The notes below the pieces were generated by a model, which did no database searches, was not told the DNA's origin, and worked only from the letters and a program-made list of their open reading frames with translations. This document shows, in pieces, positions 7,882 through 16,314 of a stretch of DNA of 64,000 bases. The first letter of the stretch is position 1. Each line of letters starts with the position of its first letter. Source of the DNA: Thiomicrorhabdus sp963677355 (lineage in GTDB: Bacteria; Pseudomonadota; Gammaproteobacteria; Thiomicrospirales; Thiomicrospiraceae); NCBI GenBank assembly GCA_963677355.2, contig CAXXXQ010000002.1, positions 434,001 to 498,000 of the forward strand. Reading direction: 5' to 3'. The position numbers and the translations under genes are program-made.

Positions 7882-9897
7882 TTATGGGTGGTTTGGGTCC
7901 GTTTTTTTAACAGCTTGATTGCTGATCGGCGGCATAATATCTTTTAAACGATCATATTTTTTATTTAACAGCGACTTAAAGATAGTGGTGTATTCCAAGA
8001 CCGCCTTGACGTAATTTCTGGTTTCGGTAAACGGAATCGCATCAATCCATTGATCGGCAGGCAGGCTCCCGGAAGAGGGAGTCCACTGGTCTACCCGGTT
8101 TGGTCCCGCGTTATAAGCGGCAGTCGCCATGACTTTATTGCCGTTAAACTTGTCGGATAAATAACTTAGGTAAGCACTTCCCAGTTCGATATTGTTTTCC
8201 GCTTTGATTAGATCTTTGTGAGAGGTGTTGTTGACGCCAATTTTTCGGCCGATATATTTTGCGGTTTTCGGCATCAGTTGCATTAAGCCGATGGCTCCGA
8301 CCGGAGAGCGGATATCTTCGGCAAAAGCGCTCTCACGACGGATTACGCCATAAATCCAGGCTGGATCGATATTATTTTTGTCGGCGCTTTGCATGACCGG
8401 CCCTTTATGAGCAACCGGGAAACGCAGATCAATGGCATTCCATTGTTTAGCTTTCGCCAAGCTGCGAATAGCTTGAGCGTGCTGTTGCCATTGGCTTGCC
8501 AGAACGGCAATCGCTTGCAGTTCGTCATTATCCGCTCTATTCAGTAAATGATACCATTCTCGTTTGGCGCTGATTTTCCAGTCAACGGCAATTAATTCTT
8601 GAATACGAGTTAATTCAGGGTATTTATTGATTAAGTATTTGGTATCCCGTTGTTTGACCGGATTCGGATTAAATTGGTAAGCGATACCGAGTTTATCGGC
8701 CGCCAAAAATGCATAATAGTGCCGCTGTCTTGCCAATGAGCGGTAGATGTCTTTAGCCGCCGTTACTGCGTTTTTATCGCCGCTGGCTTCCAGCCCGCGC
8801 GCTTTCCAATAGCGCCATTGTTTTTGCTCTTGCATCTCTTCCGGCATTAACTCGATGGTTTCAAGCAGAGAGGCCCAATCTGAATTTTTTAATGCAACCT
8901 GAGCTTGCCAACGTAACGAATCCTCGCTTTTTGCCGAGCTGTTGTTGACTTCATCCAGATAGCTGGCTGCTTGCGGAGCGTACTTGTATGCGGTTCTTAA
9001 TGCGACTTTACGTTTTAACACCGAGTACTGATCTTTATTGAGTCCGTATTGTTTGTAGAATTTTTCTAAGCTGCGTTTAGCCAATTTCGGGTCTTTCGAG
9101 GCTAAATAGCGAATACCCTGAGTAAAGATATCTTTTTTGACCACCGGAACGATGCTTTTGGGTAGCGGTTTGGTGACTAAAGAAGGTTTTTTATAGACTT
9201 TGAGCCAGTAGTCAAACATCTTCTGTTGCGGTTTAGAAAGGTCTTTACTCAACGTCTTGGCTAATTTGGTTTGACGTTTATTCATCGCCAAACGGATACG
9301 GTTCCAAATCATACTGCCGCTGATTTTTTTGTGCTTGCGTAATAACTTGTCTAAGGGTTTACAGGCTTTGTTCAGTTTCGTGTTGTTTTCCCAGATCGGT
9401 TTAGCCAGTTCAAGCGCTTTGCTCAGTTGTTTGCGGTTTGCCAAGGCTTGGATGTGATAGCACTGTTGGGTAAGCGATTTTTGCGGCTTGTAATTGTTGA
9501 GATAGGTCGTCCACTGTTTTTTATTGGCTAAGTGGGTCAACCAGTGTTGATAAAGCTTGTCACTAAGATAGCTGTCTTTGTTCTGGCGGATAAAAGCCTT
9601 GATCTGTTTGCTCGGGGTGTCAGCGATATGCAGGCGGTAGTCGTGGTAATTAAGATAAATGCCAAGCGGATAGTTTTTGAGCTTTTTTTTGTATTCGGCA
9701 ATCGCGTGGCGGTCATTACGCTGAATCGCTTTGAACCCAAGCAGAAAGTCTTTTTGGTTTTGAGTTAGTGCTTTCTCGCTTTCCTGTGCCATAGCAAATG
9801 AGGGCAGAAGGCAGGCCAAAACAAATAGCACAATAAAATAGGCATTCAATACAGCAGGTCGTGACCGTAAATGGCGATAATGAAAAGACAAAACCAT
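7882..9897 (-). CDS. slt: Soluble lytic murein transglycosylase
   Basis: Cleaves the MurNAc-GlcNAc bond of peptidoglycan in the periplasm, leaving 1,6-anhydroMurNAc ends. The 671-residue protein has an N-terminal signal peptide (hydrophobic about residues 18-36, cleavage near AMA-QE), a long alpha-helical superhelix, and a C-terminal SLT domain with the catalytic Glu at about residue 520 (RRESAF), then GAIGLMQLMP and AAYNAGPNRV. Size fits the Slt70 family. Its products would feed AmpD recycling (gene at 42.7 kb). Confidence 0.93.
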   Translation of the reverse strand: MVLSFHYRHLRSRPAVLNAYFIVLFVLACLLPSFAMAQESEKALTQNQKDFLLGFKAIQRNDRHAIAEYKKKLKNYPLGIYLNYHDYRLHIADTPSKQIKAFIRQNKDSYLSDKLYQHWLTHLANKKQWTTYLNNYKPQKSLTQQCYHIQALANRKQLSKALELAKPIWENNTKLNKACKPLDKLLRKHKKISGSMIWNRIRLAMNKRQTKLAKTLSKDLSKPQQKMFDYWLKVYKKPSLVTKPLPKSIVPVVKKDIFTQGIRYLASKDPKLAKRSLEKFYKQYGLNKDQYSVLKRKVALRTAYKYAPQAASYLDEVNNSSAKSEDSLRWQAQVALKNSDWASLLETIELMPEEMQEQKQWRYWKARGLEASGDKNAVTAAKDIYRSLARQRHYYAFLAADKLGIAYQFNPNPVKQRDTKYLINKYPELTRIQELIAVDWKISAKREWYHLLNRADNDELQAIAVLASQWQQHAQAIRSLAKAKQWNAIDLRFPVAHKGPVMQSADKNNIDPAWIYGVIRRESAFAEDIRSPVGAIGLMQLMPKTAKYIGRKIGVNNTSHKDLIKAENNIELGSAYLSYLSDKFNGNKVMATAAYNAGPNRVDQWTPSSGSLPADQWIDAIPFTETRNYVKAVLEYTTIFKSLLNKKYDRLKDIMPPISNQAVKKTDPNHP

Positions 9898-10077
9898 ACC
9901 TTTGATGAATTTCTATGAGTCGGATTCTATACTTGGCCGGCTACGTTACCGGTCGTGTTTTACCTTATGAAAATTCGCACTAGAAGTAAACCGTTTAAAC
10001 AAGATTTTGCAACGGATTGCCGAATTTACTATCTCGTTGCTTAGAAGATATCAACACCGCTACTTATTTAATGAGGT

Positions 10078-11868
10078 TTAACCTTCTACCGGTATCTTGA
10101 GTACTTGTCCTGGTTTCAATAGACTCTTCAAAGAAAGTTTATTGTGGGTTGCTAATTGTTTGGCCGAAATTTTGTTCGCTTTGGCAATAACCCAGAGATT
10201 ATCGCCGGATTTGACAATATATTCGTAGGCACCTGTTTTCGCATAGTTGCTGCTTTTTGTCCAAACTAATAACTTCATACCGGGTTGAAGCACTTTTTTC
10301 GGAGAAATTTTATTCCATTGCGCAATTTTGTTGGTTGTGACTTTGTATTTTTTAGCCAGTGTCCATAAGCTTTCGCCTTTTTTCAAGGTATGTTCGATTT
10401 TGACACCGAATTTGTCACTATAGATGCGAAGCTTTTGCCCTAATTTAAGAGGTTGGCGCGCTGAAATATTGTTCCAGTTTGCGATGTCGGCAGTGCTAAC
10501 GTGATACTCTTTGGCCAGTTTCCATAAAGAGTCGCCGCTTTTAACGATATGAACGCCTTGTTCAGTATTTGGTTTGGCCGTCGATGTTTTGTTCTCAGCC
10601 AAGCGGGTCTGTTTACTGATGTGTTGTACGCTATCTGCCGGAATGGGAATCAGCAAGGTTTTCCCGGCACGGATCTTTGAGGTTTTCATGCCGTTTAACT
10701 TTTTGATGGCATTGCCGGAGGTTTGATAACGCTCGGCGATGACGCTTAAACTGTCTCCCGGACGAATCTTGTGTTTGGCCCACTGGATATCGAACATTTC
10801 ACTGTTTTTACTTAATTCTGCCTGGAATCTTTCGGCTTTATCGCTTGGCAATAAAATATGGTAAGGTCCGTTAGGCGGTGTTGCCGGGCGGTGGTAGCCA
10901 GGATTAAGCAGTTCCAATAATGCTTTTGGCGTCTCGGAGATACTTGCTACTTGAGCAAGAGCGATCTGCTTATCCAGTTCAATTTGAGTAAAGAAAGGTT
11001 CATTGTCGACCGCTTCAATCTCCACTCCAAACAGGTCTGCATGTTCGATGATGTGTGAAACAGCGAGTAGTTTAGGAACATAGCCCTGTGTTTCTTTAGG
11101 TAGATAGGATTGAATATCCCAATAGTTGGGTTGGTAGCTTTCGATACCGGCTTGATTAGCGTGTTTTTTGCGGTATTTTTTCTGGGCCCGATAGACGTTC
11201 CCCAAACCGGCATTATAAGAGGCTAAGGCTAGTAACCAATCATCATTATTCAGCTTGTAGAGTTTTTCCAAATAGTCTAAAGCGGCATTGGTGCTGAGGA
11301 TGACGTCTTTTCTGCCGTCAAACCACCAGTTGCGATCCAGGTTGAATATCTCTGCTGTGGAAGGGATAAATTGCCATAAGCCGACTGCTCTCTGATGAGA
11401 GCGCGCATCCGCTCGGAATCCACTCTCGACAATCGGCAGCAGGGCGATCTCGTAAGGCATTTCACGTTTTTTAACTTCGTTAAAAATGTAGTAGAGGTAT
11501 GGTTTGGCTCGCTCGGATACTTTTTCCAGATGTCTTTTTCGATCATTGTAAAAAGCCAAGTAATTCTCATATTTTCCGTGATAGTGGTCGGCCAAATCGA
11601 AATGCTGACTCATTTCATTCCAGATATTCGGGTAGAAGACCTCTTTTGGAAGTGCTTTTTGAATAGTGTCTTCAGTAATGTCCGGAGAAGGGTGGTGCTC
11701 AATAGGTGTATTTTTAACTTTTGTCAGCAATAGGTCGTTACTATTTGTTTCTTGTAACGGATTGGAGTTACAACCGGAAAGAAACACCGCAGTACTTAGG
11801 ATTCCGCTGAGCAAAATGCGTTTTTTAGAAACGGTATGAGGGATGATTGCTGTGTTTTTGAATTTCAT
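10078..11868 (-). CDS. mltD: Membrane-bound lytic murein transglycosylase D with four LysM domains
   Basis: A peptidoglycan lytic transglycosylase anchored as a lipoprotein (lipobox FLSGC, Cys33). The catalytic domain has Glu at about residue 148 in PIVESGFRADA, then AVGLWQFIPSTA and ASYNAGLGNV. Four LysM peptidoglycan-binding repeats follow, each with a G-[DE]-[SN]-L core (PGDSLSVIA, SGDSLWKLA, KGESLWTLA, SGDNLWVIA). E. coli MltD has two. The frame is open upstream to 11922, overlapping gloB, but the ATG at 11868 has a GAAAG site and starts a normal lipoprotein signal. Gene order mltD-gloB matches E. coli. Confidence 0.93.
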   Translation of the reverse strand: MKFKNTAIIPHTVSKKRILLSGILSTAVFLSGCNSNPLQETNSNDLLLTKVKNTPIEHHPSPDITEDTIQKALPKEVFYPNIWNEMSQHFDLADHYHGKYENYLAFYNDRKRHLEKVSERAKPYLYYIFNEVKKREMPYEIALLPIVESGFRADARSHQRAVGLWQFIPSTAEIFNLDRNWWFDGRKDVILSTNAALDYLEKLYKLNNDDWLLALASYNAGLGNVYRAQKKYRKKHANQAGIESYQPNYWDIQSYLPKETQGYVPKLLAVSHIIEHADLFGVEIEAVDNEPFFTQIELDKQIALAQVASISETPKALLELLNPGYHRPATPPNGPYHILLPSDKAERFQAELSKNSEMFDIQWAKHKIRPGDSLSVIAERYQTSGNAIKKLNGMKTSKIRAGKTLLIPIPADSVQHISKQTRLAENKTSTAKPNTEQGVHIVKSGDSLWKLAKEYHVSTADIANWNNISARQPLKLGQKLRIYSDKFGVKIEHTLKKGESLWTLAKKYKVTTNKIAQWNKISPKKVLQPGMKLLVWTKSSNYAKTGAYEYIVKSGDNLWVIAKANKISAKQLATHNKLSLKSLLKPGQVLKIPVEG

Positions 11869-11905
11869 TGCTTGTCTTTCGGGTGACGATTTGAACCGGC
11901 CGGAT

Positions 11906-12682
11906 TTAGTGGCTGCGGTCAAATTCGTCTTTCCATTCTCTTAAAGTTAAAAATAAGCTTTCTGCGGTGTCCATTGCTCCGCGTTCCAATAGTTTAGGTT
12001 TGATTGACGGCAGATCAAACCTTAAAAACGGATTGGTTTGCTTTTCCAAACCCAAAGTCGACTGTGGACCCTGATGCAATTTAGGATACTCGATTTGAGT
12101 GTTTTCAATGCGTTCAATTAATGCCTGATTTTCCGGCTCAACCAGTCTGGCAAAGGCTAGGTTGCTCGCGGTGTATTCATGCGCTGAATAGAAGGCCAAT
12201 TCGTCCGGTAAACTGCGCAACTTCAGAATCGACTCGGCAAATTGTTGTGCTGTTCCGCCTAAAATTCTTCCGCATCCGCCGGTGAAAAGAGTGTCGCCGC
12301 AAAATAGTAGCTCATTGTTAAAGTAGGCGATATGATCAGGAGTGTGGCCGGGCGTTTCGATGACATTAAAATGTAAACTCGAATCTAATTCAATTCGATC
12401 ATTTTCTTTGCATCGAACTTGTATGCTATCGAGTGTACTTTTTTCCGGTCCGAACACTGTCGCCTCTGGGTATGCCTCTAACAAAGCACCAATTCCATTA
12501 ATGTGGTCATGGTGTTTATGGGTAATCAGAATCGCTTTTAAATTCAGGCGATTCTGCTGTAAATAGTCAATCACCTGCGCGGATTCACCCGGGTCAATCA
12601 CCCAAGCATTCTGATCATTGTGCAATACCCAGATATAATTTTCGTATGTGTCGGTTAGAGCCGGTACGCCAACGATATTCAT
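11906..12682 (-). CDS. gloB: Hydroxyacylglutathione hydrolase (glyoxalase II)
   Basis: Hydrolyses S-lactoylglutathione to lactate and glutathione in methylglyoxal detoxification. The 258-residue metallo-beta-lactamase-fold protein has the two-metal motif THKHHDH, then GHTPDH, FCGDTLFTGGCGR and AHEYT. The start at 12682 (MNIVGVPALTDTYENY) matches where the family begins; the 43 open codons upstream overlap the divergent methyltransferase promoter region and are unlikely to be translated. mltD follows 37 bp downstream. Confidence 0.95.
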   Translation of the reverse strand: MNIVGVPALTDTYENYIWVLHNDQNAWVIDPGESAQVIDYLQQNRLNLKAILITHKHHDHINGIGALLEAYPEATVFGPEKSTLDSIQVRCKENDRIELDSSLHFNVIETPGHTPDHIAYFNNELLFCGDTLFTGGCGRILGGTAQQFAESILKLRSLPDELAFYSAHEYTASNLAFARLVEPENQALIERIENTQIEYPKLHQGPQSTLGLEKQTNPFLRFDLPSIKPKLLERGAMDTAESLFLTLREWKDEFDRSH

Positions 12683-12768
12683 GTATGCCAAATGTCCTGT
12701 TGATATAATGGCTAACATTCTATCAAAAACACCATAAAATGTGCTGATAAAAAGGCTTGAAAAGTTCC

Positions 12769-13566
12769 ATGAATCAAGGTTTTCAACGGTTTCTAAAAAG
12801 TTGGTTTGCAAGCAGAGCCGGCAAGGTGGTTTTCAAACAAGAGAAAGCGCTCATTGATAGTGCTTTGCAAAACCTGTTCGGCTATTTTCTGGTACAACTG
12901 GGTTGTGTCTCCGATAGCAGCCTGTTGGATAATAGTCGTATTTCCTGTAAGTTGGTGATCGACTCGATTGCCTCTCGATCTTTGGCCGAAAAGCAAAAGG
13001 TTCAATGGGTTCAATCCGATTTCGATTTTTTACCGGTTGGTAAAGATAAGGTTGATGTGGTTTTGCTGCCGCATACATTGGAAACGGTCGATGATCCATA
13101 CTATGTGTTGCGCCAGGTAGACAGCATGTTGGTGGCGGAAGGACATATGGTGATTACCGGCTTCAATCCGATTGGCTGTGTGCCGCTACGTTTTAAATTC
13201 TTTGCGCAGCGAAAAGAGTTTGCCGCTTCTCAGCAGCGTCGAGCCGGGAAGATTAAAGAGTGGCTTGAAGTTTTGGGTTACGAGGTGGAGCAGACCCGCT
13301 ACAGTCCGGTGATGTGTTTTTCGGCAAATGAAAAATATAAGCGCTGGACGTCGTTTATTGAAAAAATCGAGCGTTCATTGCAGGGGCTGGGAATCGAGTT
13401 TGGTAATGTCTATTGCATTGTGGCCAAAAAACGGGTCGATGCGCCGACATTGGTCGGGTTGAAGTGGCATCTGCCTAGATGGCAAAAAAGTAAGAACGGT
13501 TCAATCGCGTCTCAGCGACTGAAAACGCTGCAAAAAAAGAAAATTGAAGAGAGAGCATGCAAGTAG
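12769..13566 (+). CDS. SAM-dependent methyltransferase, YafS-like
   Basis: A 265-residue class I methyltransferase of unknown substrate. The central fold shows PVGKDKVDVVLLPHTLETVDDPYYVLRQ-type strand and helix pattern, with the DxxLLPHxLE segment expected for this group. The glycine-rich motif I is poorly conserved. The C terminus is basic (Lys/Arg-rich), possibly nucleic-acid contacting. In E. coli yafS sits at the same place between gloB and rnhA. The ATG at 12769 is preferred over a TTG four codons upstream. It overlaps rnhA by 10 bp, so the two are translationally coupled. Confidence 0.85.
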   Translation: MNQGFQRFLKSWFASRAGKVVFKQEKALIDSALQNLFGYFLVQLGCVSDSSLLDNSRISCKLVIDSIASRSLAEKQKVQWVQSDFDFLPVGKDKVDVVLLPHTLETVDDPYYVLRQVDSMLVAEGHMVITGFNPIGCVPLRFKFFAQRKEFAASQQRRAGKIKEWLEVLGYEVEQTRYSPVMCFSANEKYKRWTSFIEKIERSLQGLGIEFGNVYCIVAKKRVDAPTLVGLKWHLPRWQKSKNGSIASQRLKTLQKKKIEERACK

Positions 13567-14000
13567 TTGAAGCATATACTGATGGTGGTTGTCGAGGAAA
13601 CCCCGGACCGGGGGGGTGGGGAGCATTACTGAAATACGGCAAGCACGTCAAAGAGTTAAAAGGTTCGCAAAACGATACCACCAACAATCAGATGGAATTA
13701 ATGGCGGCTATAATGGCTTTTGAAACCCTGACCAGACCCTGTAAAGTCAAGATTACCACCGATTCTCAATATGTTAAAAACGGCATAACCCAATGGATGG
13801 ATGGCTGGAAGAAGAAGGGGTGGAAAACCGCCAATAATAAGCCGGTCAAAAATAAAGAGTTATGGGTGCGTTTGGATCAAGCAATTCGGCCGCATGAAGT
13901 CGAATGGCACTGGGTGAAAGGGCATTCCGGGCACCCTGAAAATGAGCGAGTGGATGAGTTGGCCAATGAGGCGATGGACGAATTAATCGCCCAGTCTTAA
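13557..14000 (+). CDS. rnhA: Ribonuclease HI
   Basis: Degrades the RNA strand of RNA-DNA hybrids (R-loops, primers). The 147-residue protein keeps all catalytic acids: Asp9 (YTDGGCRGNPGPGG), Glu47 (NQMELMAA), Asp69 (TTDSQYV) and Asp133 (NERVDELAN), plus His123. The basic handle (GWKKKGWKTA) is present. It is convergent with dnaQ, whereas in E. coli these two genes are divergent. Confidence 0.97.
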   Translation: MQVVEAYTDGGCRGNPGPGGWGALLKYGKHVKELKGSQNDTTNNQMELMAAIMAFETLTRPCKVKITTDSQYVKNGITQWMDGWKKKGWKTANNKPVKNKELWVRLDQAIRPHEVEWHWVKGHSGHPENERVDELANEAMDELIAQS

Positions 14001-14084
14001 TGCTAAATAATCCATTTAATTCAGTGAGATTTCAAAATACTAAGCGGCATGAGTGCTTTTTTACTCCGCCGCTGGATTTCAATT

Positions 14085-14789
14085 TTACCAGCTGATTTCT
14101 TGGCCGGATTTTTTTGCGATTTCAGCCAGTTTTTTCTGGTGTAAACCAAGCTCTTCATCACTGGCTCTGAGGATTCTCAGAGCAGGTCGATCTTTTCTAA
14201 TGGATCCCGCTTGTATGCCGTTTTCTGTTTGACTGTTTCCGTCATCCGCAGCCAACATTAACGCAGTTTGTCCGCCGGTCATGGCCAGATAAACATCGGC
14301 CAGAATCTCGGAATCGAGTAAAGCTCCGTGAAGAGTTCGGTTCGAGTTGTCTATGTACAGTCGCTTACAAAGCGCGTCCAGCGAGTTTCGTTGCCCGGGA
14401 TAAGCTTTACGAGCGAGTTTAAGCGAGTCGGTGATTTTGCAATGATCTTCGATTTTGCCCCATTTATTGTTGGGGAGCATCGATAACTCATGGTTGATAA
14501 AGCCGACATCGAACGGCGCGTTGTGAATGATCAGTTCTGCACCGGCAACGTATTCCATGAAATCGTCAACAATGGCAGCGAATAATGGTTTGTCGACAAG
14601 AAATTCGTCAGTTATACCGTGGACTTCAATGGCATCAGGCGGAACTTCCCGTTCCGGATAGATGTACTGGTGATAGTTGTTGTGTGTCAGTCGGCGTTTG
14701 ATCATTTCCACCGCACCGATTTCAATGATGCGATCACCGTTTAGAGGTTCAAATCCCGTCGTTTCCGTATCCAGTATTATTTGCCGCAT
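14085..14789 (-). CDS. dnaQ: DNA polymerase III epsilon subunit (proofreading exonuclease)
   Basis: The 3'-5' exonuclease of the replicative polymerase. The 234-residue protein has ExoI DTETTG (Asp7, Glu9), ExoII HNAPFDVGF and ExoIII HGALLDSEILADVY, the DEDDh set. The C-terminal tail after residue 180 is the alpha-subunit binding part and is variable. It converges on rnhA; an 84-bp gap between them holds an imperfect hairpin (GCGGC..GCCGC) without a T tail. Confidence 0.95.
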   Translation of the reverse strand: MRQIILDTETTGFEPLNGDRIIEIGAVEMIKRRLTHNNYHQYIYPEREVPPDAIEVHGITDEFLVDKPLFAAIVDDFMEYVAGAELIIHNAPFDVGFINHELSMLPNNKWGKIEDHCKITDSLKLARKAYPGQRNSLDALCKRLYIDNSNRTLHGALLDSEILADVYLAMTGGQTALMLAADDGNSQTENGIQAGSIRKDRPALRILRASDEELGLHQKKLAEIAKKSGQEISW

Positions 14790-14856
14790 TTGCGCTCTCT
14801 TTGCTGTAAAATACTGCGCATTATTTTAAATGAAAATTCAATTAAAAGGTTGAGTT

Positions 14857-15282
14857 ATGAGAATTAAAAAAGGCAGCCGCGTCACATTTCATTACGAACT
14901 ACGCGATGAAGACGGAACGGTTTTGGATTCTACTTTCGGTAGCGAACCGGTTATCTATATCCAAGGCGAAGGCGAAATTATTCCTGGATTGGAAGAGTTT
15001 CTAGAGGGAGAAGAGCCTGGCTTTGAAGCGAAAGTGACCATTCCGCCGGAAAAAGCTTACGGCGTGAAAAATGACGATCTTATTGTTTTTGCCGGGCCGG
15101 AAAATTTCGATGACAATGTTGAGATTGAAATCGGTTCTTCAGTTGAAACCGAAGACCCTGACGGAAATACCGTCACTTTCCGTATTATCGAGATTGAAGA
15201 CGATAAAGTGTATCTAGACGGTAACCATCCTTTGGCGGATAAGACTTTAGATTACAAAGTTGAAGTTCTGGAAGTGCATTAA
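14857..15282 (+). CDS. FKBP-type peptidyl-prolyl isomerase, SlyD-like
   Basis: A 141-residue FKBP with an inserted flap (IF) domain, as in SlyD chaperones: core motif YIQGEGEIIPGLEEFLEG, then PPEKAYGVKNDDLI. The His/Cys-rich metal-binding tail of E. coli SlyD is absent; the chain ends at VEVLEVH. It is strongly acidic, with no signal peptide. It is divergent from dnaQ and followed by its own terminator. A second, different FKBP lies at 29.4 kb. Confidence 0.9.
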   Translation: MRIKKGSRVTFHYELRDEDGTVLDSTFGSEPVIYIQGEGEIIPGLEEFLEGEEPGFEAKVTIPPEKAYGVKNDDLIVFAGPENFDDNVEIEIGSSVETEDPDGNTVTFRIIEIEDDKVYLDGNHPLADKTLDYKVEVLEVH

Positions 15283-15296
15283 TTTCCTATGCTGAT

Positions 15297-15325
15297 CTGG
15301 CTGTCTTCACTGGCAGTCAGTTTTT
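15297..15325 (+). terminator. Rho-independent terminator after the SlyD-like gene
   Basis: A 9-bp stem (CTGGCTGTC / GGCAGTCAG, two G-U pairs) with loop TTCACT is followed by five T. Confidence 0.8.
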
Positions 15326-15344
15326 AGATTTGCCAAACCGGTAT

Positions 15345-15383
15345 AAAAAAACGGCTTGTTTGCTAACAAACAAGCCGTTTTTT
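15345..15383. terminator. Bidirectional rho-independent terminator
   Basis: A 12-bp perfect stem (ACGGCTTGTTTG and its complement) around loop CTAA is flanked by A on the left and T on the right, so it can stop transcripts from both sides: the SlyD-like gene and the persulfide dioxygenase. Confidence 0.9.
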
Positions 15384-15412
15384 ATTGAATGGGAAAACTA
15401 GTGAAAACCGGT

Positions 15413-16105
15413 TTAGTCGTCCAGATTACCGCATTTCAGGTTACCCGGTACCGAGATGTCCAGACGTTTTGGATTCGGCAGGTTTAAGTTATCCATAATG
15501 GTTGAGAAGTCTTGGTAAGACTTACCGCTACCGACACGGCTGTTGAACTGCTTTTCTTCACCGATCGTTGACTGGGTAAAGCCTTTATAGTCATGCGCCG
15601 GGAAGACTAAAGTATCTTCAGGTAGTTTGAACAGTTTTTCCGTCAAAGAGTGATACATCTGCTCGTTGCTGCCTAGTTGGAAGTCGGTACGCCCGCAATC
15701 GCGAACAAATAAAGTATCTCCGGTAAACGCCGCACCGTCAATTAGGTATGTAATATCATTATTGGTGTGACCCGGAGTGTGCATGACTTTGATCTCTTGC
15801 TCGCCCAGTTTGAAGGTATCGCCTTCTTCAGCCAGAACGTCCGCACATTCCGAACCGGAATTTTTATGAACCACGATCTGCCCGCCGGTACGTTTGCGAA
15901 TTGGACCTGCACCGGTGATGTGATCGGCATGAATGTGGGTTTCAAGTAGGTACTTAACATTTAACCCAAGTTCTTCAATGTGCTGCATGTCGCGATCAAC
16001 TTGTTCCAGAACAGAGTCGATTACCGCAGCTTCTTTGGTTGACTCGTCCCATAGAAGATAGGTATAGGTCCAGGTATCGTAATCAAATAGCTGACGGATA
16101 TTCAT
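15413..16105 (-). CDS. Persulfide dioxygenase (ETHE1-type)
   Basis: Oxidises glutathione persulfide to sulfite and glutathione with mononuclear iron. The 230-residue metallo-beta-lactamase-fold protein has THIHADH, GHTNNDITY, FTGDTLFVRDCGRTDFQ and FPAHDYKG, the pattern of bacterial ETHE1/SdoA rather than glyoxalase II. It fits sulfane-sulfur metabolism in a sulfur-oxidising host. It is a single gene with no rhodanese fused, although a free rhodanese lies at 1.8 kb. Confidence 0.93.
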   Translation of the reverse strand: MNIRQLFDYDTWTYTYLLWDESTKEAAVIDSVLEQVDRDMQHIEELGLNVKYLLETHIHADHITGAGPIRKRTGGQIVVHKNSGSECADVLAEEGDTFKLGEQEIKVMHTPGHTNNDITYLIDGAAFTGDTLFVRDCGRTDFQLGSNEQMYHSLTEKLFKLPEDTLVFPAHDYKGFTQSTIGEEKQFNSRVGSGKSYQDFSTIMDNLNLPNPKRLDISVPGNLKCGNLDD

Positions 16106-16314
16106 TTGTGTTTACCTCGTTGTTTGATTTTAGCTTTTGGCGTATAGCCGCTATTCGCAATGATTGGTTTGCTATAATACTGCTTTTGTTTTTCGCTTTC
16201 ATCCATGAATTTACTTGGGTTTTATGGTTGCCAAGTTTTGGTTGAATTTGTAAAGCTTTGTAGAAAATTTTATATAGCCATTTGTATTTTTAATTCAGTT
16301 ATTATCCATTATTT

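Noticed and set aside
12683..12811. 43-codon N-terminal extension of gloB
   Set aside because: It is not part of the glyoxalase II family and overlaps the divergent methyltransferase start.
14042..14075. Hairpin between rnhA and dnaQ as a terminator
   Set aside because: The stem is interrupted and neither strand has a T tract, so the evidence is too weak to list as a feature.
14746..14757. GGTTCAAATCCC resembling a tRNA T-loop
   Set aside because: It lies inside dnaQ coding for the conserved N terminus (GFEPLNGD), and no acceptor, D or anticodon arms fit around it.
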